Assembly (NCBI GenBank): GCA_900471515.1
Contig: UCFC01000004.1
Span: forward strand, 186,001 to 250,000
Source: Hyphomicrobiales bacterium
GTDB taxonomy: Bacteria; Pseudomonadota; Alphaproteobacteria; Rhizobiales; Rhizobiaceae
Direction: 5' to 3'
DNA: 64,000 bases
The number at the start of each line of letters is the position of its first letter. The stretch's first letter is position 1. This document shows positions 18,382 to 26,583 of this stretch, piece by piece. Position numbers and translations under genes: made by a program. The notes under the pieces were generated by a model. The model was not told the origin of the DNA. It was given only the letters and a program-made list of their open reading frames with translations, and made no database searches.

Positions 18382-18585
18382 TTAGTGAGCCCTGTTCTTG
18401 CCGGTTTCATCGGCGCTCGGCCAGCCGATATCCTTGCGGATGTCGAAGGGCATGGATTCGATCTGGCGTTCCGTCTGCCAGCGGCGCCATGCGCGCACGA
18501 GCTTGTTGGCATAGGAACCGAGCGAAGAATATCTGCCAAAGGATGACAGGCTCTTGCCGCCATCTCTGAAGGTTATCGTGGTCAT
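18382..18585 (-). CDS. DUF1127 family mini-protein
   Basis: A 67-residue basic protein. The C-terminal segment WQTERQIESMPFDIRKDIGWP matches the DUF1127 pattern (Leu/Met-pattern helix followed by D.. DIG). Some DUF1127 proteins of Agrobacterium act in phosphate/carbon metabolism and RNA turnover, and in Brucella several are activated by the LysR regulator VtlR. ATG 18585 is preceded by GGAAAGGAAA on the minus strand. A possible half-site for the regulator at 24226 lies about 75-100 bp upstream. Confidence 0.85.
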   Translation of the reverse strand: MTTITFRDGGKSLSSFGRYSSLGSYANKLVRAWRRWQTERQIESMPFDIRKDIGWPSADETGKNRAH

Positions 18586-18655
18586 TGCCGTTTCCTTTCC
18601 TTTGGGGACACGGGTCTGCCGTATCCTTGAGATGAAATATGGGGCCGCGGCACTC

Positions 18656-18700
18656 ATCATTCAAACGAATAGATTTTATGAGTACCATAAGCGGTTTTGA
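18656..18700 (-). promoter_or_regulatory. possible LysR half-site upstream of DUF1127 gene
   Basis: ATTCAAACGAATAGA (plus strand, from 18659) resembles the left arm of the dyads at 18928 and 24168 (TTCAAACAAATGAA and TTCAATCAAATAGAA), but the right arm is not well conserved. Confidence 0.35.
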
Positions 18701-18701
18701 A

Positions 18702-18869
18702 CTATCGCTGCTGCTCGTCGAGGGCGGGCAGGGCGCGGATATCGGCCGCCAGATGCGGCGGATAGTGCTTCATTTCCTGCCTGATCCGCTCGCGGGGCGC
18801 CACCCGAAACAGGCGCGCGCGGAATGCGAAGAAAGCCTGGAGGATGTTGAAGCAAGCTGTTTGCGACAT
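18702..18869 (-). CDS. small DUF1127-like protein
   Basis: A 55-residue basic protein (MSQTACFNILQAFFAFRARL at the start). The C-terminal part RIRQEMKHYPPHLAADIRAL has the helix-then-DI pattern of DUF1127 but is divergent. The minus strand reads AAAGGAGG 6-8 bases before ATG 18869, a very good ribosome-binding site, which supports a real gene. The promoter region contains a 50-bp dyad almost identical in layout to that of the LysR gene at 24226. Confidence 0.72.
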   Translation of the reverse strand: MSQTACFNILQAFFAFRARLFRVAPRERIRQEMKHYPPHLAADIRALPALDEQQR

Positions 18870-18927
18870 GATCGGCCTCCTTTTCATCAGCCTCATCGTC
18901 ACAAGCTAAAATATAGGTATCGGGATC

Positions 18928-18977
18928 GATTCAAACAAATGAAATGATCTGGCTTTTACATTCAGATAAATTGAAAG
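18928..18977 (-). promoter_or_regulatory. 50-bp dyad, candidate binding site of the LysR regulator at 24226
   Basis: Read on the minus strand: CTTTCAAT, 6 bp, GAATGT, 10 bp, TCATTT, 6 bp, TTTGAATC. The spacing and most positions agree with the dyad at 24168-24217 in front of the LysR gene. It lies about 60-110 bp upstream of the small gene starting at 18869, the position expected for activation by a LysR protein. Confidence 0.6.
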
Positions 18978-19085
18978 CTGAAGGCGCGTGCGGAACCGCC
19001 GCGGCGGCTTGCCGCCGGCCCCGCTTCCGCCCGTCCGGGAGCATGGCGGCAAAGGGACGGGCGCGGACGATCCACGCCGGTCCCG

Positions 19086-20990
19086 TCAGATCACCATCTG
19101 CTCTCCAAGTTCCACCACGCGGTTGCTGGGGAGCTGGAAATAGTCGGAGGGGTCGATGGCGAAGCCGGCCATGGCGATGAAGAGCCGGTCCTGCCAGGCC
19201 GGCAGGCCGGTATTCGGGTCGCCGACGAGCTTGCGCCGGCCGACATAGAAGGAGGTCGACATGATCTCGAAATCGAAGCCCGCCTTGCGGCAGAGCGGCA
19301 AGGCCCTGGAAACGTCCTGATCTTCCATGAAGCCGAACAGGAGCTGGATCTTGATGAACCGCTCCGAGAGCTTTTCGATCGTCACCCGCTCCGCCTCCGG
19401 CACATAGGGGCGAGGGGCGGTCTTGATGTTGAGGATCACGTTGCGGGCGTGCAGGACGCGGTTGTGTTTCAGGTTGTGCAGCAGCACGCCCGGCGCCATG
19501 TCGGTCAGGCTTGTCAGGAAGATCGCGGTTCCCGGCACCTGGACGGGCGAATGGTCCGACTTGCGTTCGATCGAGGCGATGAAGGGCATCAGCGGTATTT
19601 CGCTGCGTGCCGCCTTCTCGCGCACCAGCAGCGTGCCTTTCTTCCAGGTCCACATCATGACCATCAGCGCGCCGGCGATGAGAACGGGGACATAACCGCC
19701 GTCGTGAACCTTCAGCAGGTTGGCGCCGAGGAAGACGCTTTCGAGCACGAAGAGCGGCAGCAGGACGGCGGCGGCCGACAGCATCGTCCAGCCCCAGACG
19801 ACACGCAGGAACTGGAAGGAGAGGACCGTCGTGACGACCATCGCGCCCGTGACGGAAATGCCGTAGGCGGTGGCAAGCGCCTCGGACGAGCCGAAGGCGA
19901 AGATCAGGGCGAGCACGCCGAAGAGCAGCGCGATATTGACGGCCGGCACGTAGATCTGGCCGGTATTGGCGGCCGAGGTGAAGCAGATCTCCAGCCGCGG
20001 CAGGAAGCCGAGATGGATTGCCTGGCGGGCCAGCGAAAAGGCCCCGGTAATAACCGCCTGGCTGGCGATGATGGTGGCGGCGGTCGCGAGGATGACCACG
20101 GGAAGCAGCGCCCATTCCGGAAACATCAGGAAGAACGGATCGGAGACGGCCTGCGGATTGGCGAGCACCAGCCCGCCCTGGCCGAGATAGTTCAGCGCCA
20201 GCGACGGGAAGACCACGGCGAACCAGGCGGCCTGGATCGGCTTGCGGCCGAAATGGCCGAGATCGGCATAGAGCGCTTCCGCGCCCGTCACCGTCAGGAA
20301 GACGGCGCCGAGAACGACGAGACCGACAAGGCCCGCATGGGTGATGAAGTCGAAGGCGTAGAGCGGATTGAGCGCTGCGAAAATGGCGGGATCGTCGGCG
20401 AGATGGATGAGGCCGCCGAGCCCCATGACGACGAACCAGAGCAGGGTGATCGGGCCGAAAAGCTTCGAAACGGAAGCGGTGCCGACCGATTGCACCAGGA
20501 AGAGCAGCAGCATGATGGCGATGGCGACCGGCAGGATATAGGGCGTGAAGACCGGGGTCACGAGCTTCAGGCCCTCCAGTGCCGAGAGCACCGACAAGGC
20601 CGGCGTAATCATGGCGTCGCCGATGAAGAGGGCCGCGCCGATAATGCCCGCGAAGAAGAAGACCGTCGCATGCCGGCTGCTCTTCTTCATGAGCAGCGCC
20701 AGCAGCGAAAGGGTTCCGCCTTCGCCCTCGTTGTCGGCCCGCAGGAGAAAGAGCACGTATTTGAAGGTGACGATGATCGTCAGCGTCCAGATCATCAGCG
20801 AGATCAGGCCGATGACCTCGCTCGGCGTCACGCCGTCATGGGAAAAGGGCCGCAGCGCCTCGCGGAAGGCATAAAGCGGGCTCGTGCCGATATCGCCATA
20901 GACGACGCCGACGGCGCCGAGCAGAAGGGCCGCAAACTTCTGCTGGCCGTGATGGAACCGATCTGCATCCTGGGTCGTCGTGGCGGACAT
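19086..20990 (-). CDS. kup: Kup family low-affinity potassium uptake protein
   Basis: A 634-residue inner-membrane protein. It begins with the Kup signature [20 protein letters not shown] followed by REAL, has about 12 hydrophobic helices up to residue 450, and a C-terminal cytoplasmic region of about 170 residues, as in E. coli Kup (622 residues). Kup proteins are K+/H+ symporters and can also carry caesium. ATG 20990 precedes [15 protein letters not shown]. Monocistronic; upstream gap to the CorC-like gene is about 120 bases. Confidence 0.95.
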   Translation of the reverse strand: MSATTTQDADRFHHGQQKFAALLLGAVGVVYGDIGTSPLYAFREALRPFSHDGVTPSEVIGLISLMIWTLTIIVTFKYVLFLLRADNEGEGGTLSLLALLMKKSSRHATVFFFAGIIGAALFIGDAMITPALSVLSALEGLKLVTPVFTPYILPVAIAIMLLLFLVQSVGTASVSKLFGPITLLWFVVMGLGGLIHLADDPAIFAALNPLYAFDFITHAGLVGLVVLGAVFLTVTGAEALYADLGHFGRKPIQAAWFAVVFPSLALNYLGQGGLVLANPQAVSDPFFLMFPEWALLPVVILATAATIIASQAVITGAFSLARQAIHLGFLPRLEICFTSAANTGQIYVPAVNIALLFGVLALIFAFGSSEALATAYGISVTGAMVVTTVLSFQFLRVVWGWTMLSAAAVLLPLFVLESVFLGANLLKVHDGGYVPVLIAGALMVMMWTWKKGTLLVREKAARSEIPLMPFIASIERKSDHSPVQVPGTAIFLTSLTDMAPGVLLHNLKHNRVLHARNVILNIKTAPRPYVPEAERVTIEKLSERFIKIQLLFGFMEDQDVSRALPLCRKAGFDFEIMSTSFYVGRRKLVGDPNTGLPAWQDRLFIAMAGFAIDPSDYFQLPSNRVVELGEQMVI

Positions 20991-21109
20991 GGAGCTTCCC
21001 CTGATTGGCCGGATTAAGATATGGGGCCGGGCGATGAGAATGGCAGACCGAAATGCGCGCGCCGGGCGCGAAACTTACGCAGATTGCATTGGGACCAGCG
21101 ATGCGCCGG

Positions 21110-22414
21110 TCATAATTCCGCCCGCGCTTCGTCCCTGGCCAGCGCGCTGACGAGAACCTTGTCGACGCGCCGGCCGTCGAGGTCGATCACTTCGAATTTC
21201 CAGTCGTTCTTGACGAAGGTTTCCCCAAGTTCGGGCAGGTGCTTCAGTTCCTCCAGGACAAGGCCGGCGACGGTCTGATATTCGACGTCGTCGTCGAGCG
21301 GGAAGTTCATGAATTCCGAAAACTCGTCGATCGGCGTCCATCCGGAGACGAGATAGGAGCCGTCGTCGCGCCGCTTGATCGCCGGCTCCTCGCCGGAGGC
21401 CGCATCGCCGAAAACGCCCATGATCGATTCCAGGATGTCGCCCGAGGTGATGACGCCCTCGAAGTGGCCGTATTCGTCGTAGACCAGAACCATATGCTGC
21501 GACGACCTGCGGATCGCTTCGATCACCGAGGAGGCGGGGGCGAGGTCCGAAATGATCGGAACGTCGCGCACCAGCGTCATGATGTCGACCGACCGGCTGG
21601 TGGCAAGCGCGTCGTAATAATCCTTGACGGCGAGAACGCCGAGAACCTCGTCGGAGCTGCCCTTGCGGGCCGGCAGCCGGGTCCGCGAGGTCGACTGGAT
21701 GGCCTTGCGGATCTCCTCGGCGGAATCCTCGATATCGACCAGCTCGACATCGCGGCGCGGCGTCATCAGCGCGCGCGCCGTCCTGTCGGCAAGGCGCATG
21801 ACGCCGGTAATCATGGCGGATTCGCCGCTTTCGATGACGCCGGCGCTCTGGGCCTCGGCGAGAACCGTCTTGATCTCCTCGTCGGTGACGCCGTCGGCGT
21901 TCTTTCCGGACTGGCCGAGCAGGGCGAGAACGAGCTTGCCCGAGCCGTCGAGCAGCCAGACGAGGGGGAGGGCGGCCTTGGACAGGTAGGTCATGGTCGG
22001 CGCGACCCTGGCGGCAACCGCTTCCGGCGCGCGAAGCGCCATCTGCTTGGGCACCAGTTCGCCGATGATGAGGGAGAGATAGGTGATCGCCACGACGACG
22101 GTGCCGACGCCGAGCCCGTCGGCCCAGGCATCGGGAAGGCCCTGCGCCAGGAGCCAGGAGGAGAATCGCGTGCCGAGCGTGGCGCCCGAGAAGGCGCCGG
22201 ACAGCACGCCGACGAGGGTGATGCCGATCTGGACCGTCGACAGGAAACGGCCGGGGTCTTCAGCCAGCCGCAGGGCCAGTCGCGCTCCCCTGCTTCCCTG
22301 GTCCGACAGGACCTTGAGGCGCGCCGGGCGGGCGGAGACGATCGCAAGCTCCGACATTGCAAGGACGCCATTGAGAATGGTGAGAAGAACGACGATGGCT
22401 ATTTCGGTATACAA
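21110..22414 (-). CDS. CorC/HlyC-type membrane protein (DUF21-CBS-CorC_HlyC)
   Basis: A 434-residue protein. A DUF21 membrane domain (about 1-190, beginning IAIVVLLTILNGVLAMSELA) precedes a pair of CBS domains (about 210-330; MTPRRDVELVDIEDS and the DEYGHFEGVIT segment) and a C-terminal CorC_HlyC domain (about 345-425). Often annotated as haemolysin, but the family (CNNM/CorC, PaeA/YtfL) is now linked to Mg2+/Na+ or cadaverine/putrescine transport. Which substrate applies here is unknown. Single gene. Confidence 0.9.
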   Translation of the reverse strand: MYTEIAIVVLLTILNGVLAMSELAIVSARPARLKVLSDQGSRGARLALRLAEDPGRFLSTVQIGITLVGVLSGAFSGATLGTRFSSWLLAQGLPDAWADGLGVGTVVVAITYLSLIIGELVPKQMALRAPEAVAARVAPTMTYLSKAALPLVWLLDGSGKLVLALLGQSGKNADGVTDEEIKTVLAEAQSAGVIESGESAMITGVMRLADRTARALMTPRRDVELVDIEDSAEEIRKAIQSTSRTRLPARKGSSDEVLGVLAVKDYYDALATSRSVDIMTLVRDVPIISDLAPASSVIEAIRRSSQHMVLVYDEYGHFEGVITSGDILESIMGVFGDAASGEEPAIKRRDDGSYLVSGWTPIDEFSEFMNFPLDDDVEYQTVAGLVLEELKHLPELGETFVKNDWKFEVIDLDGRRVDKVLVSALARDEARAEL

Positions 22415-22691
22415 ACTCGGGCCTGTTCTGATGATAGTGATCCGTCGAAACTATTCGATCTCGCTCCGCTTTGCGAGGGTTCCGAGCGAAGATCATGGCG
22501 CCTGGAAGAGATAATTGTGGCCGAACTTGCCGCCGCCGGCGGGCCGGGCGCACCGCCCTGAAACGGCTCTCCACACAATCGGCGGCTCATAAACCCCCTC
22601 TTAAGGATCTGTTGACCATAATGAAGGCTTAACGCCGCCCGCCTGTGCGGTGCCTGTGATGTTTTCGTGTCTCGCACCAAGGACGAAGCCC

Positions 22692-24119
22692 GTGTTTCTT
22701 CACCACGCCATCGCCGCCATTCCGACGACCGCTTCCGCATGGCTGCTGTCGGTCGTTGCCCATCGCATGGCGATCGCGGCGGCCTTCGTTCTGGCACTCG
22801 TTGCGGGCGCGGGCGAGGCGGCGGCCGAGGACCGGGCGCTGAAACTCTATTTCACGCATACGGGCGAGCGGGCGACGATCGTCTTCAAGCGCAACGGCAA
22901 GTTCGACCAGCGCGGCCTCAACCAGATCAACCGCTTCCTGCGCGACTGGCGGCGCAACGAACCGGCCAGGATGGACCCGCGCCTGCTCGATCTCGTCTGG
23001 GAGGTCTATCGCAAGAGCGGGGCGAAGGAAGCGATCCACGTCGTATCGGCCTATCGCTCGCCGGCAACCAACAACATGCTGCGCAACCGCTCGCGCAATA
23101 CCGGCGTTGCCAAGCGCAGCCAGCACATGCTCGGCAAGGCGATGGATTTCTATATTCCGGGCGTCAAGCTGGCGACGCTGCGCGCGCTTGCCATGCAGAT
23201 GCAGGTCGGCGGCGTCGGCTATTACCCGACATCGGGTTCGCCCTTCGTGCATCTCGACGTCGGCAATGTGCGCGCCTGGCCGCGCATGTCGCGCCAGGAG
23301 CTGGCGCGGCTGTTCCCGGACGGACGCACGATCCACCTGCCGGCGGACGGACGGCCGCTGCCGGGCTACCAGCTGGCGCTTGCCGAACGCAAGAAGGGCA
23401 TCCGTTCCGCCCCGATCGAAATCGCCGCAAGCGAGGATGAGGATGACGATGCGCCGGCAAGGCCGAAGGCAGCCGCGCCGGCCCTGCTGACGGCGCGCGC
23501 CGCAGCCCCCGCCGGGGCGCCCGATCCCGTCGTGACCGGAAGCCTTGTCACCGCCATGCTGCCGAAGCCGCAGAAGCGGGCCGAGGCCGGGCTGGCGCCG
23601 CAACTTGCTACGCCAGGGGACAAGGCGATTGCCGACCGGGCCTTTGCCGATCTTGCTTCGCTTACCGTCCCGCTGCCGACGCTGCGGCCGGCGGAGAGCG
23701 AGGCGGTGACGGGCGGGATGCCGGTTCCGTCCCTTGCCGCGCCGTCTGCCCCGCCGGCTTCCCCCGCGCCTCTGCTTTCATCCGTCGAGCCGGCGCCTGC
23801 CGATTTCACGCGCTTCGTCGTCGGCCGCAAGCCCGCCAATGCCTCGGGCATTGCCGACCGGCTGGCCCATCCCGCACCGACGGCCGAGCAGATCGCGGTA
23901 TTGCCGGTCTCGGCCTCCGGGCACGTCTCGGGCGGCGTCGGCAAGATGTCGGCGCGGGCGCTGATCGCCTGGGCGGTGCGCTCTCCGCAAACCTCGGTCG
24001 AGCTGACCGCGCCCGCCATGATCGGCAGGTTCTATCCGAAGGGCGCTCGCGGCAGCACGGTGGCGGCGGGCGCGAGCGGGAAAACGTTCAATGCCGGGCG
24101 TTTCGGCCGGGAAGGTTGA
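22692..24119 (+). CDS. DUF882 / peptidase M15-like exported protein
   Basis: About 475 residues. A signal anchor (MAIAAAFVLALVAGAGEAAA) is followed by the DUF882 (M15_2, YcbK/MepK-like) domain at about residues 45-210 with VVSAYRSPATNN, SQHMLGKAMDFYIPG and FVHLDVG: the His/Asp metal ligands of murein endopeptidases are present. The remaining 250 residues are Ala/Pro-rich low complexity with no known domain. Probably acts on peptidoglycan in the periplasm. GTG 22692 is preferred since AAGGA (22679-22683) lies 8 bases upstream; ATG 22659 and GTG 22650 lack a site. Confidence 0.82.
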   Translation: MFLHHAIAAIPTTASAWLLSVVAHRMAIAAAFVLALVAGAGEAAAEDRALKLYFTHTGERATIVFKRNGKFDQRGLNQINRFLRDWRRNEPARMDPRLLDLVWEVYRKSGAKEAIHVVSAYRSPATNNMLRNRSRNTGVAKRSQHMLGKAMDFYIPGVKLATLRALAMQMQVGGVGYYPTSGSPFVHLDVGNVRAWPRMSRQELARLFPDGRTIHLPADGRPLPGYQLALAERKKGIRSAPIEIAASEDEDDDAPARPKAAAPALLTARAAAPAGAPDPVVTGSLVTAMLPKPQKRAEAGLAPQLATPGDKAIADRAFADLASLTVPLPTLRPAESEAVTGGMPVPSLAAPSAPPASPAPLLSSVEPAPADFTRFVVGRKPANASGIADRLAHPAPTAEQIAVLPVSASGHVSGGVGKMSARALIAWAVRSPQTSVELTAPAMIGRFYPKGARGSTVAAGASGKTFNAGRFGREG

Positions 24120-24163
24120 GGGCAGGCCGCATGGCGCCAAAGCCCCTGAAAGGCGGGGGCAGG

Positions 24164-24191
24164 TTGACTTTCAATCAAATAGAATGATAAT
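24164..24191 (+). promoter_or_regulatory. sigma-70 type promoter of the LysR gene
   Basis: TTGACT (24164-24169) and GATAAT (24186-24191) are separated by 16 bp. The -10 element and spacer are embedded in the dyad 24168-24217, so binding there would block this promoter. Confidence 0.6.
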
Positions 24192-24217
24192 CCCTTGTCA
24201 TTCAGAAAAATTGAAAG
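24168..24217 (+). promoter_or_regulatory. 50-bp dyad overlapping the LysR promoter, candidate autoregulatory site
   Basis: CTTTCAAT (24168), 6 bp, GAATGA (24182), 10 bp, TCATTC (24198), 6 bp, ATTGAAAG (24210): both the outer 8-mers and inner 6-mers are perfect inverted repeats. It ends 8 bases before the start codon at 24226 and covers the -10 element. Confidence 0.7.
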
Positions 24218-24225
24218 ATGTGACG

Positions 24226-25125
24226 ATGACCATCCCGTTTCGCCGTCCCATTCCTCTGCTTGACAACGACGTGCTGCGCACGTTCGTCGCCATTGCGGAG
24301 ACCGGTAATTTTTCGACAGCGGCCGAAGCCGTGTTCCGCACGCCCTCGGCCGTTTCCATGCAGATCAAGAAGCTCGAAGAGCAGCTTGGCGCGACGCTGT
24401 TTCGCCGCGACGCGCGCTCGGTGACGCTGACGCAGCATGGCGAAATGCTGCTGTCCTACGCGCGCAACATCCTGGCGCTTTCCAACGAGGCGGTATCGCG
24501 CTTCATCATGCCCGAACTCAGCGGCGTGGTGCGGCTCGGCGCGCCCGAGGATATCGGCGAGCGTCTGCTGCCGCAGATCCTCAAGAGCTTCGCGCAGATC
24601 TATCCCGGCATCATGGTCGACGTGACGATCGACATGAGCATCGGCCTGAAAAAGCGGATGGAGGAGCAGCGCCTCGATCTGGCGCTCATCAACTGCGCCA
24701 CGCGGCCTTTCCCGACCAATGGCGAGGTCGTCTTTCGCGAGCGGCTCGTCTGGGCGGGCGCCAAATGCGGCTCGGCGCACCGGCGCGATCCGCTGCCGAT
24801 CTCGATCTGGGAAGACGGCTGCATCTGGCGGCAGGAGGCGATCACCCAGCTCGAGCGCAACAAGCGGCCCTATCGCGTCGCCTATCTCAGCGCCCACACG
24901 ATGGCGCAGCGCGCCGCCGTGGTCTCCGATCTCGCCATTGCGCCGCTGCCGCTCTCCTATGTCGGCGAGGACATGGCGATCCTCGGCATTCAGGAGGGGC
25001 TGCCGGAACTGGGGTCTTTCGACATCCAGCTTCTGACCGCATCGCAGATGACAGGACCGATCGAGACGGTGGCCGACAGTATCCGCGCATCCTTCGCCGA
25101 AAGGGCAAAAGCGGCCGCGGCCTGA
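24226..25125 (+). CDS. LysR family regulator, LrhA/VtlR-like
   Basis: A 299-residue regulator. The N-terminal winged HTH is clear (LRTFVAIAETGNFSTAAEAV, then SAVSMQIKKLEEQLG, LFRRDARSVTLT), followed by the LysR effector domain (about 95-290). The sequence resembles LrhA/HexA and, as far as I can recall, Brucella VtlR, which activates small DUF1127 genes and an AbcR sRNA. That assignment fits the matching dyads upstream of this gene and of the DUF1127-like gene at 18702, but it is an inference. ATG 24226 is chosen because the conserved MTIPFRRPIPLLDND begins there; the open frame upstream runs through the dyad. Confidence 0.9.
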   Translation: MTIPFRRPIPLLDNDVLRTFVAIAETGNFSTAAEAVFRTPSAVSMQIKKLEEQLGATLFRRDARSVTLTQHGEMLLSYARNILALSNEAVSRFIMPELSGVVRLGAPEDIGERLLPQILKSFAQIYPGIMVDVTIDMSIGLKKRMEEQRLDLALINCATRPFPTNGEVVFRERLVWAGAKCGSAHRRDPLPISIWEDGCIWRQEAITQLERNKRPYRVAYLSAHTMAQRAAVVSDLAIAPLPLSYVGEDMAILGIQEGLPELGSFDIQLLTASQMTGPIETVADSIRASFAERAKAAAA

Positions 25126-25223
25126 CCGTATCCGAGCCTGTCTGAAAGGCGGTTCCCGGCGGGAACCGGCATGTTCGTCGCATCATACAGGTTTCGATAC
25201 TGCCTTGGAGGGAAGGTCAGGTC

Positions 25224-25916
25224 ATGGATCAGCACATCCGGCTTTTTGGCGCCATCGCGGTCCGGCCCGCGGTGCTTGCCGTTCTGCCCCGGTTCGAAAC
25301 GGCCACGGGGTTGAAGGTCGCGGTGCGGTGGGAACTCAATCCGGCCGTCCGGCGGCAGATCGAAGCCGGCGAGCCGTTCGATCTCGTCATCACCAATCCG
25401 AACCACGTTGCGGATCTAACCGCGCTCGGAAAGGTGCGGGCGGGAAGCCAGGTCGCCTTCGGCCGCATTGCAATGGGCGTGGCGGCCAGAGCGGGCAGCC
25501 GGCCGCTCGACATCGGCTCCGTCACCGCGTTCAAACAGGCCCTGACGGGCGCCCGGTCGATCGCCTATGCCTTTGACGGAACCAGCGGCGGCTATTTCTC
25601 CGGCCTCCTGGAGCGCCTGGGGATAGAAGAGGAGGTGAAACCCAAGCTGGTGCCGACCGAGGGAGGGCAGACGGTGGCGGCCGTCGGCCGCGGGCAGGCC
25701 GAACTCGGGGTGGTTCCGATAACGTCCATCCTCGCCGCCGCTCCCGAAGTCATGCTCGTCGGCAGGTTTCCGGCGGAACTGCAGAGCTATATCGACTTTG
25801 CCATCGGCATCGGCGCCGATGCGGGCGATGCGGAGGCGGCCGGGCGGCTGTCGGCGTTTCTGGCGTCGGCCGCCATCGACGAGGCGCTGGCTGCGAAGGG
25901 CTTCGAGCGCGGCTGA
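25224..25916 (+). CDS. ModA-like substrate-binding protein lacking a signal peptide
   Basis: A 230-residue protein with the type 2 periplasmic binding fold of molybdate/accessory binding proteins (FGAIAVRPAVLAVLPRFE at the N-terminus, PFDLVITNP, DGTSGGYFSGLLERLG, VAAVGRGQAELGVVP). GGAGGG upstream supports ATG 25224. The start MDQHIRLFGA enters directly into the first beta strand, so no secretion signal is visible; it may act in the cytoplasm. No ABC permease or ATPase is adjacent. Ligand unknown. Confidence 0.75.
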   Translation: MDQHIRLFGAIAVRPAVLAVLPRFETATGLKVAVRWELNPAVRRQIEAGEPFDLVITNPNHVADLTALGKVRAGSQVAFGRIAMGVAARAGSRPLDIGSVTAFKQALTGARSIAYAFDGTSGGYFSGLLERLGIEEEVKPKLVPTEGGQTVAAVGRGQAELGVVPITSILAAAPEVMLVGRFPAELQSYIDFAIGIGADAGDAEAAGRLSAFLASAAIDEALAAKGFERG

Positions 25917-26037
25917 ACGGCAAGCGCCGGTGGCCCGGAGGAAAGGCTTTCAGCCGGTGAACTTTTCGCTCACGAATGCGTTATCCCGCCCGGGCGGCAT
26001 CCGCCGTTCGGGTTGATTTAAAAAAGGGATTTCACAC

Positions 26038-26193
26038 ATGACGACCACGGGTAAAATCGCATCCGCCTTGATGATCCTTCTTGCGCTGTCCTCCTGCGCC
26101 AACACGATCCGCGGCATGGGCAGGGACACAGCCAATGCCGTCAATGCAACGCAGGATGCCGGCCGTAGCGTCGATCGCGCAGCGAAGAGGTAA
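26038..26193 (+). CDS. entericidin A/B-type small lipoprotein
   Basis: A 51-residue protein with a signal sequence ending in the lipobox LSSC (Cys20), then ANTIRGMGRDTANAVN and a basic tail, the EcnA/EcnB pattern. Entericidins are small outer-membrane or inner-membrane lipoproteins; in enterobacteria they form a toxin-antidote pair in stationary phase, but in Rhizobiaceae a single gene of unknown role is common. AAAAAGGGAT upstream serves as ribosome-binding site. Confidence 0.85.
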   Translation: MTTTGKIASALMILLALSSCANTIRGMGRDTANAVNATQDAGRSVDRAAKR

Positions 26194-26199
26194 TTGTTT

Positions 26200-26550
26200 T
26201 CAGATTTTTGATGCCGGATAGGCTTTTTCGAGACCGCCGGATCGGGTCAGCCCGGTCCGGAACGCCGCATAAGCGGGGTGCTGGCTGGAACGGGCCGCTT
26301 CCATGAGCCTGATCTGCAGCCGGGCGGGCGCGGCTTCGCCGATCCACTTGCCAAGCGTTTCGAGCTTCAGCGAATTGAGAAGACGCGCGGAGGAGGCGAG
26401 ATCGAGATGGCGATGCAGGCCGTCGAGCAGGTTGTCGTCCTGAGCCGGATTTTCCATCAGCAGCGACAGGTAGGATTTGTCGGTTTGCGAAAGCGCCGCG
26501 AGTTTTTCCGCGACGGTATCGCGATCGGGGAAGGGCACCGTGCCAGTCAT
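26200..26550 (-). CDS. hypothetical protein, 116 residues
   Basis: I do not recognise this protein. It is soluble, helix-rich by composition (many Leu/Ala, e.g. SARLLNSLKLETLGKWIGEA), with no signal peptide or cysteine motifs. It is convergent with the entericidin gene (6 bases between the stops) and follows the binding-protein gene at 26584 by 33 bases in the same direction, so it may be co-transcribed with it. No strong ribosome-binding site is visible at ATG 26550. Confidence 0.55.
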   Translation of the reverse strand: MTGTVPFPDRDTVAEKLAALSQTDKSYLSLLMENPAQDDNLLDGLHRHLDLASSARLLNSLKLETLGKWIGEAAPARLQIRLMEAARSSQHPAYAAFRTGLTRSGGLEKAYPASKI

Positions 26551-26583
26551 AGCGAATCGTCCAGTCCTTGTTGTCGGGACGGT

